Below, piece by piece: positions 6,711-6,972 of a stretch of DNA of 6,972 nt. The stretch covers positions 1 through 6,972 of the forward strand of contig JAAKFL010000095.1 in NCBI GenBank assembly GCA_011065065.1. Direction: 5' to 3'. The translations under genes were made by a program, and so were the position numbers. This stretch comes from Chlamydiota bacterium. Lineage in GTDB: Bacteria > Chlamydiota > Chlamydiia > Chlamydiales > SLFE01. The notes below the pieces were generated by a model, which was not told the origin of the DNA, made no database searches, and saw only the letters and a list, made by a program, of their open reading frames with translations. Position 1 is the stretch's first letter, and each line of letters starts with the position of its first letter.

Positions 6711-6853
6711 AAGTGATTTGCTTGTTAGGGTTTTACAACCTCCTTGTACTCCAGCAAGATATATATTTTAAAGGGGAAAAGAAACGATTGAGTATAAATG
6801 CTTGATACGTTAAAACATACGTTATTCGCTCAACTGTTCTCATGTTTTTTTTC
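6711..6853 (-). promoter_or_regulatory. suc operon leader and likely promoter region
   Basis: This is the only upstream space available to sucA, so it should hold the promoter. On the minus strand I see TATACT as a possible -10 hexamer near 6790, without a convincing -35, and an AT-rich TTTAAAATATATAT stretch closer to the gene. A 7-bp direct repeat AACGTAT occurs twice with a 12-nt period (plus-strand 6805-6811 and 6817-6823), just upstream of the TATACT. None of these is strong enough to fix a start of transcription. Confidence 0.35.
6739..6745 (-). promoter_or_regulatory. Shine-Dalgarno-like AAGGAGG far upstream of sucA
   Basis: On the minus strand AAGGAGG is followed by 28 nt before the sucA ATG. 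No ATG, GTG or usable TTG occurs at normal spacing: the TTG right after it is followed at once by TAA. GGTTGTAAAACC overlapping its 3' edge could form a tiny 4-bp hairpin. It may be a chance match, or ribosomes may load here and reach the start through leader folding. Confidence 0.35.
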
Positions 6854-6947
6854 ACAGAGATACACAGAGAAGAGCACAGAGGACACAGAGGTTATTTTTT
6901 AAATCCTGACCTCGGTGTTCTCTGTGCTCTTCTCTGTTTATCTCTGT
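6854..6947. repeat. CACAGAG inverted repeat, copy 2
   Basis: Two 38-nt arms (6854-6891 and 6910-6947) with 3 mismatches flank an 18-nt AT-rich loop. A T8 run (6845-6852) precedes the left arm, but there is no matching A run on the right. Each arm is again made of four CACAGAG-like heptamers; read from the outside the spacers are 3, 5 and 2 nt, the opposite order to copy 1. It lies upstream of the suc operon, outside any gene I can support. The shared building unit shows the two copies belong to one repeat family, though they are not close to identical over their length. Confidence 0.88.
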
Positions 6948-6972
6948 AACACAATATTGGAATTTGTTGATT

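Noticed and set aside
6798..6902. Short plus-strand frame from ATG 6798
   Set aside because: It has about 34 codons, lacks a proper ribosome binding site and ends inside the CACAGAG repeat. No support as a gene.

Overview
The window looks like a bacterial chromosome segment of moderate GC, most likely from the Chlamydiae, in a protozoan-associated (environmental) lineage. That placement is an inference from three things: the E2 subunit has the chlamydial-looking lipoyl motif DKVNQ-LYAP, the ferredoxin is a short C-x4-C-x2-C type, and the first gene looks like a eukaryotic SNARE, as expected of an intracellular bacterium. No rRNA or other phylogenetic marker is present, so the assignment is tentative. 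I see no tRNA, rRNA, CRISPR array, integrase or transposase gene.

Layout. (1) Positions 1-307, minus strand: the 5' part of a gene cut by the window edge. Its product carries a stretch that aligns without gaps to the SNARE motif of eukaryotic syntaxins, including the central zero-layer glutamine, and the visible part ends where a membrane anchor would begin. This is the most striking item. (2) Positions 308-417: a divergent promoter region with a good sigma70-like promoter (360-388) for the plus-strand genes. (3) Positions 418-1256, plus strand: a two-gene iron-sulfur operon made of a [2Fe-2S] ferredoxin and, 2 nt later, an A-type Fe-S carrier (IscA/HesB) fused behind a DUF1858 redox-disulfide domain. 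(4) Positions 1257-1415: convergent gap filled by a 108-nt inverted repeat built from CACAGAG heptamers. (5) Positions 6710-1416, minus strand: a complete sucA-sucB-lpd operon encoding E1, E2 and E3 of the 2-oxoglutarate dehydrogenase complex, with a 4-nt gap between sucA and sucB and a 1-nt stop/start overlap (TAATG) between sucB and lpd. (6) Positions 6711-6972: the suc leader and a second CACAGAG inverted repeat, related to the first but with its internal spacing in the opposite order.

How the genes work together. The three suc genes encode a full complex that oxidises 2-oxoglutarate to succinyl-CoA and passes electrons to NAD+. All active-site motifs I looked for are intact. The E2 subunit lacks a recognisable E3-binding (PSBD) domain in its linker, so how E3 docks is open. 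The ferredoxin and IscA-like protein probably cooperate in Fe-S cluster assembly or electron supply and are not obviously tied to the suc operon. The SNARE-like protein would, if exported, act on host membrane fusion. Its link to the neighbouring housekeeping genes appears to be only positional.
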